Part shown: positions 49,657 through 58,060 of the stretch, piece by piece
Numbering within the stretch: position 1 is the first letter of the stretch
Layout: each line of letters opens with the position of its first letter
Assembly: GCA_047639555.1 (NCBI GenBank)
Contig: JBLIOE010000014.1
Coordinates: forward strand, 1-64,000
DNA length: 64,000 bases
Direction: 5' to 3'
Source: JAJRXC01 sp047639555
GTDB lineage: Bacteria > Actinomycetota > Acidimicrobiia > Acidimicrobiales > Aldehydirespiratoraceae
Translations under genes and position numbers: made by a program
Notes under the pieces: generated by a model
What the model was told of the DNA's origin: nothing
What the model saw: the letters and a program-made list of their open reading frames with translations, nothing else
Database searches by the model: none

Positions 49657-52527
49657 ATGAGAAAAGTGCGCGCGGAGAGGCGCCCCACGATCACACGCGG
49701 ACGATCGATCCGCACCAAGTTGACCGTTTCGGTACTCGTTGCCGCGCTGTCACCGCTCGCGATTGTCGCGCTTGTCTCCTACAACTCTCAGGAAACGATC
49801 GCCGTCGAGAATGCGTTCGAACGGCTTGAGGGAATTGCTGCCGCTCAGGTTGGCCAGCTCGAAGGCATCGTGAGCGCCGATCGAGAGATCGCCGAAGTTC
49901 TCGTGACCCAAACCTCGATCCGGCACGGGCTCGTCTCCGCTGACCCCATCCAAGTCGAGATAGCGCTCAAGGCGGCAGTCGCGGAGGTCGACCGGCTGCA
50001 GTCGGCATCGGTGACCGACATGGCCAGCAATGTGGTCGCCGCGAGCGGCGCTTCGGCCGTGGAACGAGTGGAGGCCGTCCGAGGTCGACTGACGATGGAC
50101 GGCAGCTTCGAAGGTGTTGTTGTTGAAGGCGCTGGCGGTGAATCCGTCGTCCTCAGCGCAACACCCGTCATCGTCGACGGCGAACGTGTCGGTTTTGTGA
50201 TTATCGAGACGAGTCTCGATGCAATTACCGCGCTAGCCACGAACTACGCAGGTTTGAGCGAGACCGGCGAGACCAGCGTTGCGCAGCGTGGTCCCGACGG
50301 TGGCGCGGAGTTCATCGCTCCGCTTCGATTCAAGGACGGAGCGGTCCTCAACCTCGTGATTCCTGCCTCCGCCGCTGAGGCCCCGATCACGCTGGCGATG
50401 GCTGGCGAGGAGAGTCGCTTCGATGGCGTGCCCGACTATCGGCAGAAGGATGTTCTCGCCGTCACCCGAAGTGTCGAAGGACCCGGCTGGGGTGTGGTGG
50501 TCAAGATCGACCGGGCGGAGGCGCTCAGCGGCCTGGCTAGCTTCCGAAACACGCTGATGGGTGCGCTGTTCGTGAGTGCCCTACTCGTCATCGTTCTGGC
50601 AACACTCTTCGCTCGCTGGATCACTCGCCCGATCGAGCGAGTGACGAACGCGGCGGTCGCGGTAGCGAGCGGTGATCTCGACCGACGTGCCCATATTCGA
50701 AGCCGCGACGAGATCGGTGCGCTCGCCCACGCCGTTGCCACCATGGCGGACACACTTGTCGACTCGGCCGAAACGGAAACGAAGCGGAGCTCGGAGCTCG
50801 AGATTGTCAACGCGCAGCTGGCGACGAGCGACGCGCAGGTGCGCTCAATCGTCGACAACGCAGCGGAGGGCATCATTGCCTGCGACCGTCACGGAATAAT
50901 CCAGCGAGCGAACGAGGCTGCGGGCTCGATCGTCGGCCTGGATCCCGACCTTCTGACCGGCTATAGCTTTGGAACGTATTTCGGCATGGCGGCGCAGTCA
51001 GAGGACGCCTTCGTCCCGATGCGCGAGAACATGCTCGAGTGGATCTACAAACAACCGCAAGAAGTTGTCGGGTTGTACGCCCGCCGCGACGACGGTCGTC
51101 GAGTGCCGATTCGTATGGCGCTCAGCCGCGTCGATCAGGGTGGCGAAGTCTTCTACACCGCCCTGGTCCGTGATGTTTCCGAGTCACTTGAGTTCGAGCG
51201 CCGGTTGTGGGAGTCGGCCCACTACGACGGACTGACCGGTCTCCCCAACCGTGAGCTCTTCCTGGCTGAGCTAGAACATGCACTCACCGAACGCGAAGCC
51301 GGCACTTCCACCGCGGTGCTCTTCGTAGACCTTGATCGCTTCAAGGTCGTCAACGACGCATGGGGCCACGCCGCCGGCGACCGGCTCCTCGAGCTCGTTG
51401 CCGCTCGTCTCAACAAATCGCTTCGAGACCACGACCTGCTCGCCCGTTTCGGTGGCGACGAATTCGTCGTGATGGCTCGGGGAAGCATCGATTTGACCGA
51501 GCTGACTGAGCTCGGCCACCGCATCATTCGAGAGCTGGAGTCGCCCTTCCATCTCGGCGAACACACCACCTACATCGGTGCCAGTGTCGGTCTCGCTATC
51601 GCGGACTCGGATGACACCAGTGCCGACGACCTCGTGAGCCAGGCCGATGTTGCGATGTACGGAGCGAAGGCCGGCGGTCGCGGTCGCGTGTTGGTCTTCG
51701 ACGCCGAGATGCGCGAGCGGGTGCAAAAGCGCCACGTGCTGCACACCGACCTAAAAGAGGCGATCGATGAGCATCAGCTTGAAGTTCACTATCAGCCGAT
51801 TGTTGCTCTTAGTTCCGGCGAGTTTGTCGGCGCCGAGGCGCTCGTGCGCTGGAACCATCCGAAGCGCGGAATGATCGCGCCCGACGACTTCATCCCGGTC
51901 GCGGAAGAGACCGGCCTCGTGAATTCGATTGGTCGCATAGTCCTGCAGTCGGTTGCTCGGCAGATCGTCGAGTGGTCCGGCCGAACCGGCGGATCGCCTC
52001 GTATCGCCGTGAATATGTCCGCTCGCGAGATTATGGATCCAACGATCGTTCAGTCCGTGCTCGGAATTCTTGTAGACGCGGGAGCGCCGCCCACCCGTCT
52101 CACTATCGAGGTGACCGAGAGTGTGCTGGTGACCGACGCGCGGACGGCGATCGACAACCTCGGCCGACTTCGGGCTGCGGGCATTCAGATAGCGCTCGAC
52201 GATTTCGGCACCGGGTACTCATCGCTGACCTACCTGCGGGACATGCCCGTCGATATTGTGAAGATCGATCGTCGCTTCATTTCGGAGCTCTCGGAGTCGG
52301 GCCCCGAAGCATCAATCGCCGCGATGGTGCTGGGCTTGGGCAAGACCTTGGGACTGGTCGTTGTCGCTGAGGGTGTTGAAACCTCGGCCCAACACGATCG
52401 TCTCGTCGAAGTCGGCGGAACCCACGCGCAGGGCTACCTCTACGCCCGCCCCGGACCGCCCGAGCAGATCGCCGACCTGCTGTGGCCGTCGGACCGAACC
52501 GTCGATGTCGATTCCTTCAACGGCTGA
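49657..52527 (+). CDS. Transmembrane Cache-HAMP-PAS-GGDEF-EAL protein (cyclic-di-GMP turnover)
   Basis: A 956-residue sensor: cytoplasmic positively charged N terminus, first membrane helix ~20-42, extracytoplasmic Cache-like region ~45-300, second helix ~302-325, HAMP ~325-378 (ARWITRPIERVTNAAVAVAS), PAS ~395-510 (RSIVDNAAEGIIACDRHGII), GGDEF (599-603) with an I-site RDHD five residues before it, then EAL (727-729), DDFGTG and VVAEGVET. Both enzymatic sites are intact. It should sense an external ligand and alter cyclic-di-GMP level. ATG 49657 is preceded by AGAGG, so a ribosome-binding site is possible. The SRPBCC gene starts 38 bp after its stop and may be co-transcribed. Confidence 0.93.
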   Translation: MRKVRAERRPTITRGRSIRTKLTVSVLVAALSPLAIVALVSYNSQETIAVENAFERLEGIAAAQVGQLEGIVSADREIAEVLVTQTSIRHGLVSADPIQVEIALKAAVAEVDRLQSASVTDMASNVVAASGASAVERVEAVRGRLTMDGSFEGVVVEGAGGESVVLSATPVIVDGERVGFVIIETSLDAITALATNYAGLSETGETSVAQRGPDGGAEFIAPLRFKDGAVLNLVIPASAAEAPITLAMAGEESRFDGVPDYRQKDVLAVTRSVEGPGWGVVVKIDRAEALSGLASFRNTLMGALFVSALLVIVLATLFARWITRPIERVTNAAVAVASGDLDRRAHIRSRDEIGALAHAVATMADTLVDSAETETKRSSELEIVNAQLATSDAQVRSIVDNAAEGIIACDRHGIIQRANEAAGSIVGLDPDLLTGYSFGTYFGMAAQSEDAFVPMRENMLEWIYKQPQEVVGLYARRDDGRRVPIRMALSRVDQGGEVFYTALVRDVSESLEFERRLWESAHYDGLTGLPNRELFLAELEHALTEREAGTSTAVLFVDLDRFKVVNDAWGHAAGDRLLELVAARLNKSLRDHDLLARFGGDEFVVMARGSIDLTELTELGHRIIRELESPFHLGEHTTYIGASVGLAIADSDDTSADDLVSQADVAMYGAKAGGRGRVLVFDAEMRERVQKRHVLHTDLKEAIDEHQLEVHYQPIVALSSGEFVGAEALVRWNHPKRGMIAPDDFIPVAEETGLVNSIGRIVLQSVARQIVEWSGRTGGSPRIAVNMSAREIMDPTIVQSVLGILVDAGAPPTRLTIEVTESVLVTDARTAIDNLGRLRAAGIQIALDDFGTGYSSLTYLRDMPVDIVKIDRRFISELSESGPEASIAAMVLGLGKTLGLVVVAEGVETSAQHDRLVEVGGTHAQGYLYARPGPPEQIADLLWPSDRTVDVDSFNG

Positions 52528-52565
52528 GCAAGGCCGCGGGACTCGTCACGCGCGAGACTCCCGGA

Positions 52566-53024
52566 ATGGCTGGGAACGTAACGGGCACTGCAAGTGTCGA
52601 TATCGAGTGTCCGATTGAGGACGCCTTCGCCGCAATCGCGGACGTCACTCGAATGGGCGAGTGGAGCCCAGAGACAACGGGAGCCCGTTGGGTTGATGTT
52701 GATGGACCGGCCGTTGGTGCCGCGTTCGCGGGCGACAATGAGGCTCGCCTCGGGCCGGTCGTCTTAAAACGATGGACAACCACCTCAGTCGTTACCGAGT
52801 GTGAGTCGCCAAACGTGTTTGTGTTCCTCTCGGAGGAGACCACCCACTGGCGTTACGAATTTACGGCGATCGACGGCGGCACTCGGATCACCGAGTCGTT
52901 CTCGTTTCCGCCGGTCGGCGGGCTGCAGCGGGTTCTCTACAACGCGCTGGGGAACCGTCGGAAGCAGATGATTCGGGGCATGGAGTCCACCCTCGCGGCG
53001 GTGAAGTCGGCCCTTGAGAGTTGA
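52566..53024 (+). CDS. SRPBCC (polyketide cyclase/START-like) protein
   Basis: A 152-residue helix-grip protein: SVDIECPIEDAFAAIADVTRMGEWSP is the standard SRPBCC opening, followed by strands with VFVFLSEETTHWRYEFTAI and the long C-terminal helix (GNRRKQMIRGMESTLAAV). Such proteins bind hydrophobic ligands or act as cyclases, dehydratases or lipid carriers. No catalytic residues can be assigned. ATG 52566 is chosen since the fold begins at MAGNVTGTASV; the open frame upstream to 52482 overlaps the end of the GGDEF-EAL gene. It converges on the acyl-CoA dehydrogenase gene (6 bp). Confidence 0.82.
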   Translation: MAGNVTGTASVDIECPIEDAFAAIADVTRMGEWSPETTGARWVDVDGPAVGAAFAGDNEARLGPVVLKRWTTTSVVTECESPNVFVFLSEETTHWRYEFTAIDGGTRITESFSFPPVGGLQRVLYNALGNRRKQMIRGMESTLAAVKSALES

Positions 53025-53030
53025 GCTCGG

Positions 53031-54218
53031 TTAGGTCGGTCGCGGTTCTCTCGGCAAGCCGAGCGCCCGCTCGCCAATGATGTTGCGCTGAATCTCGTTG
53101 GTTCCCGCGAAGATCGACGCGGCCCGGTAGTAAAGCCACGAACGTTGCCATCGGCCGTCGGCCGGATTGCCGACGGCCCCGCGCCAGAGGGGGGCGTCGT
53201 CGCCCAGCACCCGCATAGCGGTGGCATGCATTCGTTGGCTCATCTCGCTCCAGTAGAGCTTTGCGGTCGCCGCTTCGGGGCCGAGCTCGCGTCCGTGTTG
53301 GAGGCGTGAGAGGGATCGCCAGTTTTGTAGTTGGAACAAACGGAGCTCGACGAATGCCTGGGCGAGGTCCTGTTCGACTCTTGGGTCCTTGAGCATGTCG
53401 CGGTCGTGGGCCAGCCGGTAGAGCTCATCGAGGAGCTGGTTATGGATGACGAGCTGGCGCGGACTCGTACCCCTCTCGTGGGTGAGGGTCGAGCCCGAGA
53501 CCGCCCATCCTTGGTGTTCGGGGCCGATCAGCTGGTCGTCGGCGACGAACACTTCGTCGAAGAACACCTCGTTGAAATCGGCCTCGTCGGTGATCTGGCG
53601 TAGAGGACGAATGTCGACCCCCTCCGCCCGCATGTCGACCATGAACGCCGAGATCCCTTTGTTCTTTGGTGCATCGGGATCGGTTCGGGCCAGGCAGAGC
53701 CCCCAATCCGCGAACTGGGCGTATGACGTCCAGACTTTTTGCCCAGACAGACACCACCCACCATCCACGCGTCGAGCGCGAGTGGAGACTGCGGCGAGAT
53801 CCGAACCGGCATCAGGTTCTGAGAAGAGCTGGCAGAAGAGCTCGCTTGCGTCGAGGATCCCGGGGAGCCAACGCGCCTTCTGATCGTCGGTGCCGTGCGC
53901 GAGAACTGTCGGGCCTACGAGGTTGACGCCGATACGACCAACGAGCTCCGGCGCCCGTGCTCGAGCGAGTTCCTCCTGCACGATGTAGTGGTCGAGGGGG
54001 GTGGCGGCTCGGCCTCCGTATTGCGACGGCCAGGTGACACCGACCAAGTCCGCTCCCGCGAGTTGGCGCTGCCAGTTACGGAGGAAGTCCACTTCTTCGG
54101 CGAGATCGTCGAAGAGCGGAGGAAGACCCACCCCGTACTCCCACGGAAGATTTTCCTGAAGCCACTCGCGGCACTCGGCCCGGAAGGCCTCCTGCGCGGC
54201 TGTGGGTGTGAGGTCCAT
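53031..54218 (-). CDS. Acyl-CoA dehydrogenase (larger subunit type)
   Basis: A 395-residue ACAD: QLFSEPDAGSDLAAVSTRARR (FAD motif), WCLSGQKVWTSYAQFADWGL, LTHERGTSPRQLV and the end IFAGTNEIQRNIIGERALGLP, all standard. ATG 54218 is six bases after TAGACC (leaderless). It is divergent from a second ACAD gene, with an inverted repeat overlapping both -35 regions. Paired ACAD genes of this kind, one normal-length and one shorter, can form heterotetramers in steroid side-chain degradation (known for FadE pairs); that is inference here. Confidence 0.92.
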   Translation of the reverse strand: MDLTPTAAQEAFRAECREWLQENLPWEYGVGLPPLFDDLAEEVDFLRNWQRQLAGADLVGVTWPSQYGGRAATPLDHYIVQEELARARAPELVGRIGVNLVGPTVLAHGTDDQKARWLPGILDASELFCQLFSEPDAGSDLAAVSTRARRVDGGWCLSGQKVWTSYAQFADWGLCLARTDPDAPKNKGISAFMVDMRAEGVDIRPLRQITDEADFNEVFFDEVFVADDQLIGPEHQGWAVSGSTLTHERGTSPRQLVIHNQLLDELYRLAHDRDMLKDPRVEQDLAQAFVELRLFQLQNWRSLSRLQHGRELGPEAATAKLYWSEMSQRMHATAMRVLGDDAPLWRGAVGNPADGRWQRSWLYYRAASIFAGTNEIQRNIIGERALGLPREPRPT

Positions 54219-54237
54219 GGTGCGGGTCTATCAGGGG

Positions 54238-54253
54238 CTGACACGACTGTCAG
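54238..54253. promoter_or_regulatory. Perfect inverted repeat CTGACA-N4-TGTCAG between divergent acyl-CoA dehydrogenases
   Basis: CTGACA (54238-54243), CGAC, TGTCAG (54248-54253). Each half-site overlaps the predicted -35 position of one divergent gene (for the right-hand gene CTGTCA 18 bp before TACGAT). A repressor dimer on it would shut both genes. Nearly the same element is at 37241-37256. Confidence 0.6.
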
Positions 54254-54284
54254 AAAGTGTGACGGCATCCTACGATGCGTCTCG

Positions 54285-55322
54285 ATGGACTTTGATCTCT
54301 CGCCGGACCAGCTGGCACTCCAAGAAGCGGCTTCACATCTACTTGAGGCCGAATGCCCGCCCGGCCGCGTGCGGGCGGCAGAGGATGGCTTCGACCCCGA
54401 GTTGTGGTCGGCCATGGTGGCCCAGGGTTGGACCGGCATCGACGTGCCCGAGCAGTGGGGCGGCGTCGGGCTCGGCCCGGTCGAGGCTGCGGTGTTGCTT
54501 GAACAAGCGGGCGCCCACCTGGCACCCGTGCCGCTGTCTCAGCAGCTGACGGCGCTCTGTTCACTCGCCCCCACCGAGTGGGGCCCTCGACTGGTGGCCG
54601 GTGAGGTGATCGCGGCCGTAGCTCGCACGGTGCTGACCCAACATGGCGACGGGTCGGTGAGTGGTTCGCTCGAGCCGGTTCTCTATGGCGACCGAGCCGA
54701 CGTCGTCGTCGCGCCCGCCGGCTCATCGCTTGTTGCGATTGACCTTCGGCCGATGTCACGCTCGGCCGAGCCGGCAATGGATCGCACCCGGTCGCTATCG
54801 CGTCTCGAGTTCGACAAATTCCCCGCAACGGTGGTCGGTGATGCGTCGGCCGTCCGGGCGCACCTCGACCGCGGCGCGGTCGCCCACGCCGCGGAGATGC
54901 TGGGCGCGGCCGAGGCCGTGATGCACCTTGCGGTGGACTACGCGAAAGAACGCCACCAGTTCGGTCGACCGATTGGCAGCTTTCAGGCGGTGAAACATCG
55001 GTGTGCCGACATGCTGGTCGACGTCGAAGGAATGCGATCGGCGGTGTACCACGCGGCTTGGGCGCTGGGAGTCGACGACGACGAAGCATCAATAGCGGCC
55101 TCCACCGCCAAGGTCTGGTGCTCGGATGCCGCGCTCCGGGTTGCCGAGTCAGCACTGCAAGTCCACGGCGGTATCGGCTTCACCTGGGAGTCCGACGTGC
55201 ATCTCTATCTCAAGCGAATTCAGCTCGACTCCGTGGCGTTCGGCGACGCTCGTCATCACCGCACTCGCCTCGCTGCGCTCCTCCGCGAGAAAGTAGAGAC
55301 TGGCGGCTCGGTCCTGTCCTGA
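54285..55322 (+). CDS. Acyl-CoA dehydrogenase (shorter, possible partner subunit)
   Basis: A 345-residue ACAD, shorter than usual (~380-400). The N-terminal part MDFDLSPDQLALQEAASHLLEAEC and the core YAKERHQFGRPIGSFQAVKHRCADML with LQVHGGIGFTWESDVHLYLKR are clear, but the middle beta domain and FAD motif (SEPxAGSD-type) are weak or missing. Such shortened ACADs often lack full FAD-binding residues and work as partner of a complete ACAD. ATG 54285 is eight bases after TACGAT; the frame is open upstream to 53895. The PhyH-like gene follows after 14 bp, so the two are probably co-transcribed. Confidence 0.85.
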   Translation: MDFDLSPDQLALQEAASHLLEAECPPGRVRAAEDGFDPELWSAMVAQGWTGIDVPEQWGGVGLGPVEAAVLLEQAGAHLAPVPLSQQLTALCSLAPTEWGPRLVAGEVIAAVARTVLTQHGDGSVSGSLEPVLYGDRADVVVAPAGSSLVAIDLRPMSRSAEPAMDRTRSLSRLEFDKFPATVVGDASAVRAHLDRGAVAHAAEMLGAAEAVMHLAVDYAKERHQFGRPIGSFQAVKHRCADMLVDVEGMRSAVYHAAWALGVDDDEASIAASTAKVWCSDAALRVAESALQVHGGIGFTWESDVHLYLKRIQLDSVAFGDARHHRTRLAALLREKVETGGSVLS

Positions 55323-55336
55323 GCCAGCATGGTGGG

Positions 55337-56557
55337 GTGACTATCGATCATCGCACCCGCTTGCAGAAGGACGAACGGCACCTCACGGTCGCCGAAGTAT
55401 TCGACGACGTGATCCCAACCGCGCTTGCCACCCATGGTGATCTCGCCGGCCGCGGCGTCGACTACAAGGAGCTTCCGCCGCTGGGCTTGCAGGTCGACGG
55501 GATCGGGTTCACCCTCTCGTCGGTGGCCGGTGTGCTCGCGATGTCGAAAGGCGTCGGCGACGTCGGTGTGGTGGCGGAGATGGCGGAAGACGCGCTGTCG
55601 GATCTTGTGCAGGACAGCCAGTCGACCATGGGCCTGGCCATGACCTCGCGAGTCCAGCTGACGGCCGGAAACATCAACGACTGGATTGGCTGGGAGCCCG
55701 TGCTACGGGCATTGCTCGATGGCCGCAAGGTACATGAGACCGGTGACGTCACGTTTGCTGGTCTCGACGGTGAACCCCTCGATCTGTCCCGCTCGTTCAC
55801 GATCGACGACGATCGCGAAGAGGTCGCTCACTTCCTCGCCGAGGCCGGATTCCTGCACATCACCGATGTGTTCGAACCCGACGAAATGGCGCGCGTTTCT
55901 CGCGATATCGACGAGTGGATCGCCAAGGCCACTCCCGATGACGGCGAGTCGTGGTGGGCCGACAACGACGCCGACGAACACGTTGCCGTGCGGGTGTTGT
56001 TCTTCTACGAGAAGTCGGCCGCGCTTCGAGAGTTGGTCGAGGATGACCGCTACCAATGGCTCGCGGGTCTCACCGGCGACGGCCACGCTCATCGAGGCGG
56101 CGCCGAAGGTCTCGTGAAGCCTCTCGGCATTGTGCGCGGTCTATCCGATCTGCCGTGGCACAAAGACTGCGGCCAGGGTCGTCACTCCTACATGTGCAAC
56201 TCGATGACCACTGGCATTTCCGTCACCGGTGCCGACCGGGTCAGCGGCGCGCTTGGCGTGATCCCCGGGTCGCATCGAGCGAACACCATCGCAACGATGC
56301 GAGACCCGAAGCTTGACCTTGCGCCTCGGATGCTCGAGACGAAGACGGGTGATGTCACCGTCCATTGCAGCGACACGCTCCATCGCGCGCACCCGCCCGT
56401 CGAGCGCCCACGCCAGGTCGTTTACAGCGGGTTTGGCCTGGCGCCGCTTCCCGGCGATGAAGTGAAGCCCAACCCGCGCTACAACCGAGAAGCGCGAGCC
56501 GAGCTCACCGATGTTCAGGACCGAATCCAGGCGGCCGACAACCCGCTCAGCTCGTGA
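55337..56557 (+). CDS. PhyH-like (phytanoyl-CoA dioxygenase) protein with N-terminal extra domain
   Basis: A 406-residue protein. Residues ~160-406 are a phytanoyl-CoA dioxygenase-like domain: iron ligands His275 and Asp277 (LPWHKDCGQG), a distal His349 (DTLHRAHPP), and Arg359 for 2-oxoglutarate. The first ~150 residues form a separate domain (SQSTMGLAMTSRVQLTAG, GWEPVLRALLDGRKVHETGD) that faintly resembles SCP2-like lipid carriers; this is uncertain. PhyH enzymes hydroxylate an acyl-CoA next to the carbonyl using Fe(II), 2-oxoglutarate and O2. GTG 55337 is the start. It lies 14 bp after the short ACAD. It converges on the VOC gene with an 11-bp overlap. Confidence 0.82.
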   Translation: MTIDHRTRLQKDERHLTVAEVFDDVIPTALATHGDLAGRGVDYKELPPLGLQVDGIGFTLSSVAGVLAMSKGVGDVGVVAEMAEDALSDLVQDSQSTMGLAMTSRVQLTAGNINDWIGWEPVLRALLDGRKVHETGDVTFAGLDGEPLDLSRSFTIDDDREEVAHFLAEAGFLHITDVFEPDEMARVSRDIDEWIAKATPDDGESWWADNDADEHVAVRVLFFYEKSAALRELVEDDRYQWLAGLTGDGHAHRGGAEGLVKPLGIVRGLSDLPWHKDCGQGRHSYMCNSMTTGISVTGADRVSGALGVIPGSHRANTIATMRDPKLDLAPRMLETKTGDVTVHCSDTLHRAHPPVERPRQVVYSGFGLAPLPGDEVKPNPRYNREARAELTDVQDRIQAADNPLSS

Positions 56558-56978
56558 ACTCGAAACACTGCACCTCGACCATCATCGGGAGCAGGAAGCC
56601 CACATAGAAGTTGTGGAGGCGAAGGACACCGTGGTCCTCCACGTCGTAGTCGATGAGGTCGACGCGTTCGTCCTTTTCGGCGTAGGCCTTGGCCCGAGCA
56701 AGAACGCCGTGAAGCTGTTCGACGGTGTCGACCTGCAGACCGAAGTGGTCGAGACGGGGCGCCTGCATCGGTTCGTCTTCTGCGATGAGGAACACGAACT
56801 GGTCATAGCTGTGGACTCCCATGACGAGGCGCTTGCGATCTTCGGTCATGGTCGGATGTTCTTCCCAACCGAACACCTCGGCATAGAACGCGGTGATGTC
56901 GGCGCGACTCTTTTCGTCGAGCGCGTCGGGAGCCATGCTCATCGCGACATGGTTGAACTTTGTTGGGTAGTCGCTCAT
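56547..56978 (-). CDS. VOC/glyoxalase-fold protein
   Basis: A 143-residue protein with a vicinal-oxygen-chelate fold signature: FNHVAMSM at the start (His10), ITAFYAEVFGW, RLDHFGLQVDTVEQL (His78), and VEVQCFEF at the end (Glu138). Metal ligands His and Glu positions are present. Such proteins act as dioxygenases, isomerases or lyases; the function here cannot be fixed. ATG 56978 overlaps the alcohol dehydrogenase stop (ATGA), so it is the second gene of a two-gene unit with the dehydrogenase. Confidence 0.82.
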   Translation of the reverse strand: MSDYPTKFNHVAMSMAPDALDEKSRADITAFYAEVFGWEEHPTMTEDRKRLVMGVHSYDQFVFLIAEDEPMQAPRLDHFGLQVDTVEQLHGVLARAKAYAEKDERVDLIDYDVEDHGVLRLHNFYVGFLLPMMVEVQCFEFTS

Positions 56979-58006
56979 GGTGAGACCATGACCTTTCCGG
57001 GAAGGGTTCCGGCCCGCAGCTGTTGCATTACCGGAAGAAGATTGTCGAGATTGACGTCGGCGGGTTCGATCAGCAGGTCGAGCGGGAGAGTGCCGCGGCC
57101 GATCAGTTCGAGGGCGTCGCGGAAGCCGAACTCGTCATAGTTGAACGCGCCGGTAATGCGGAGTTCGTTCAAGATGATGCGATTGGTATCGAGGACGGGG
57201 TAGTCGAGGCCCGTGCCAACGAGCATGAGTAGTCCACCGCTGGTGAGCTGGGTGAGGCCGATCTCCGCCGCAGCCCGGACGCCCGACGTTTCGAACACCA
57301 CGTCGACGGCCTGTTCGGCCAGTTCGCCGGGATGACCGGGAACGCTGAGGTCGTCGGCGGAATCGACGGGGGCGCCGAGCGATTCGGCCAACTCGGCCCG
57401 GCGTGAACCGGGCTCCACCGCGCGGACTGCCACATCGCGCTGGCCGAGGATCGCGATGATCGCGGCGCCGATAGGGCCCGCGCCGAACACTCGGGCGGTT
57501 TGGTCGGCGGTGATCCCCGACAGGTTCACGGCGTGGAGCGCCACGGCGAGCGGCTCGGTGTATGCCGCGGCCCGAGCATCGATGCCGTCGGGCACCGGGA
57601 TCAGCGTGGTTGGGTCGGCTCGTTTGTAGGTGGCGAACGCGCCGGACTCGCTCGATGTGCCGGCGGCATCGCGATTGCGACAGAGATTAGGTCGACCTTC
57701 GACGCACCGTTCGCAGGTGCCACAGATTGCGGCCGGCAGGCCGACAACAAGCTGACCGGCGACGAGGCCGGTGCCTCCAGGGTCGACAACCCGCCCGGAC
57801 CATTCATGCCCAAAGATGGTGTCGGGAACACCCCAACCATCGAGCACCATGTGGAGGTCGGTGCCGCACACGCCGCAGTGCTCAACTCGGATCAGCGCTC
57901 GAGTGTCATCGGCAACCGGTGTGTCGACGGAGGTGATCTCCAACTCGCCGCGGCGGCGGTAGATCGCCGCGTCCATCGTTGGAGAAACCCGAACCCCGTT
58001 TGCCAT
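56975..58006 (-). CDS. Zinc-dependent alcohol dehydrogenase (MDR family)
   Basis: A 343-residue medium-chain dehydrogenase. Catalytic zinc: Cys44 and His67-Glu68 (HCGVCGTDLH, GHEWSGRV). Structural zinc: Cys95, Cys98, Cys101, Cys109 (AICGTCERCVEGRPNLC). The cofactor motif GAGPIG is present. Substrate region resembles sorbitol/threonine dehydrogenase relatives. The frame is open to 58753 because it is antisense to the amidohydrolase gene; ATG 58006 starts the fold. It probably oxidises a secondary alcohol. Overlaps the VOC gene by ATGA. Confidence 0.92.
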   Translation of the reverse strand: MANGVRVSPTMDAAIYRRRGELEITSVDTPVADDTRALIRVEHCGVCGTDLHMVLDGWGVPDTIFGHEWSGRVVDPGGTGLVAGQLVVGLPAAICGTCERCVEGRPNLCRNRDAAGTSSESGAFATYKRADPTTLIPVPDGIDARAAAYTEPLAVALHAVNLSGITADQTARVFGAGPIGAAIIAILGQRDVAVRAVEPGSRRAELAESLGAPVDSADDLSVPGHPGELAEQAVDVVFETSGVRAAAEIGLTQLTSGGLLMLVGTGLDYPVLDTNRIILNELRITGAFNYDEFGFRDALELIGRGTLPLDLLIEPADVNLDNLLPVMQQLRAGTLPGKVMVSP

Positions 58007-58060
58007 GAATTCAGCTTCGCACAGACCGGGCGTGTGAATCGACCGTGGGATGATGCGGAC

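Noticed and set aside
57500..58060. An in-frame extension upstream of the YtcJ-like amidohydrolase
   Set aside because: It is antisense to the alcohol dehydrogenase; homology starts at 58061.
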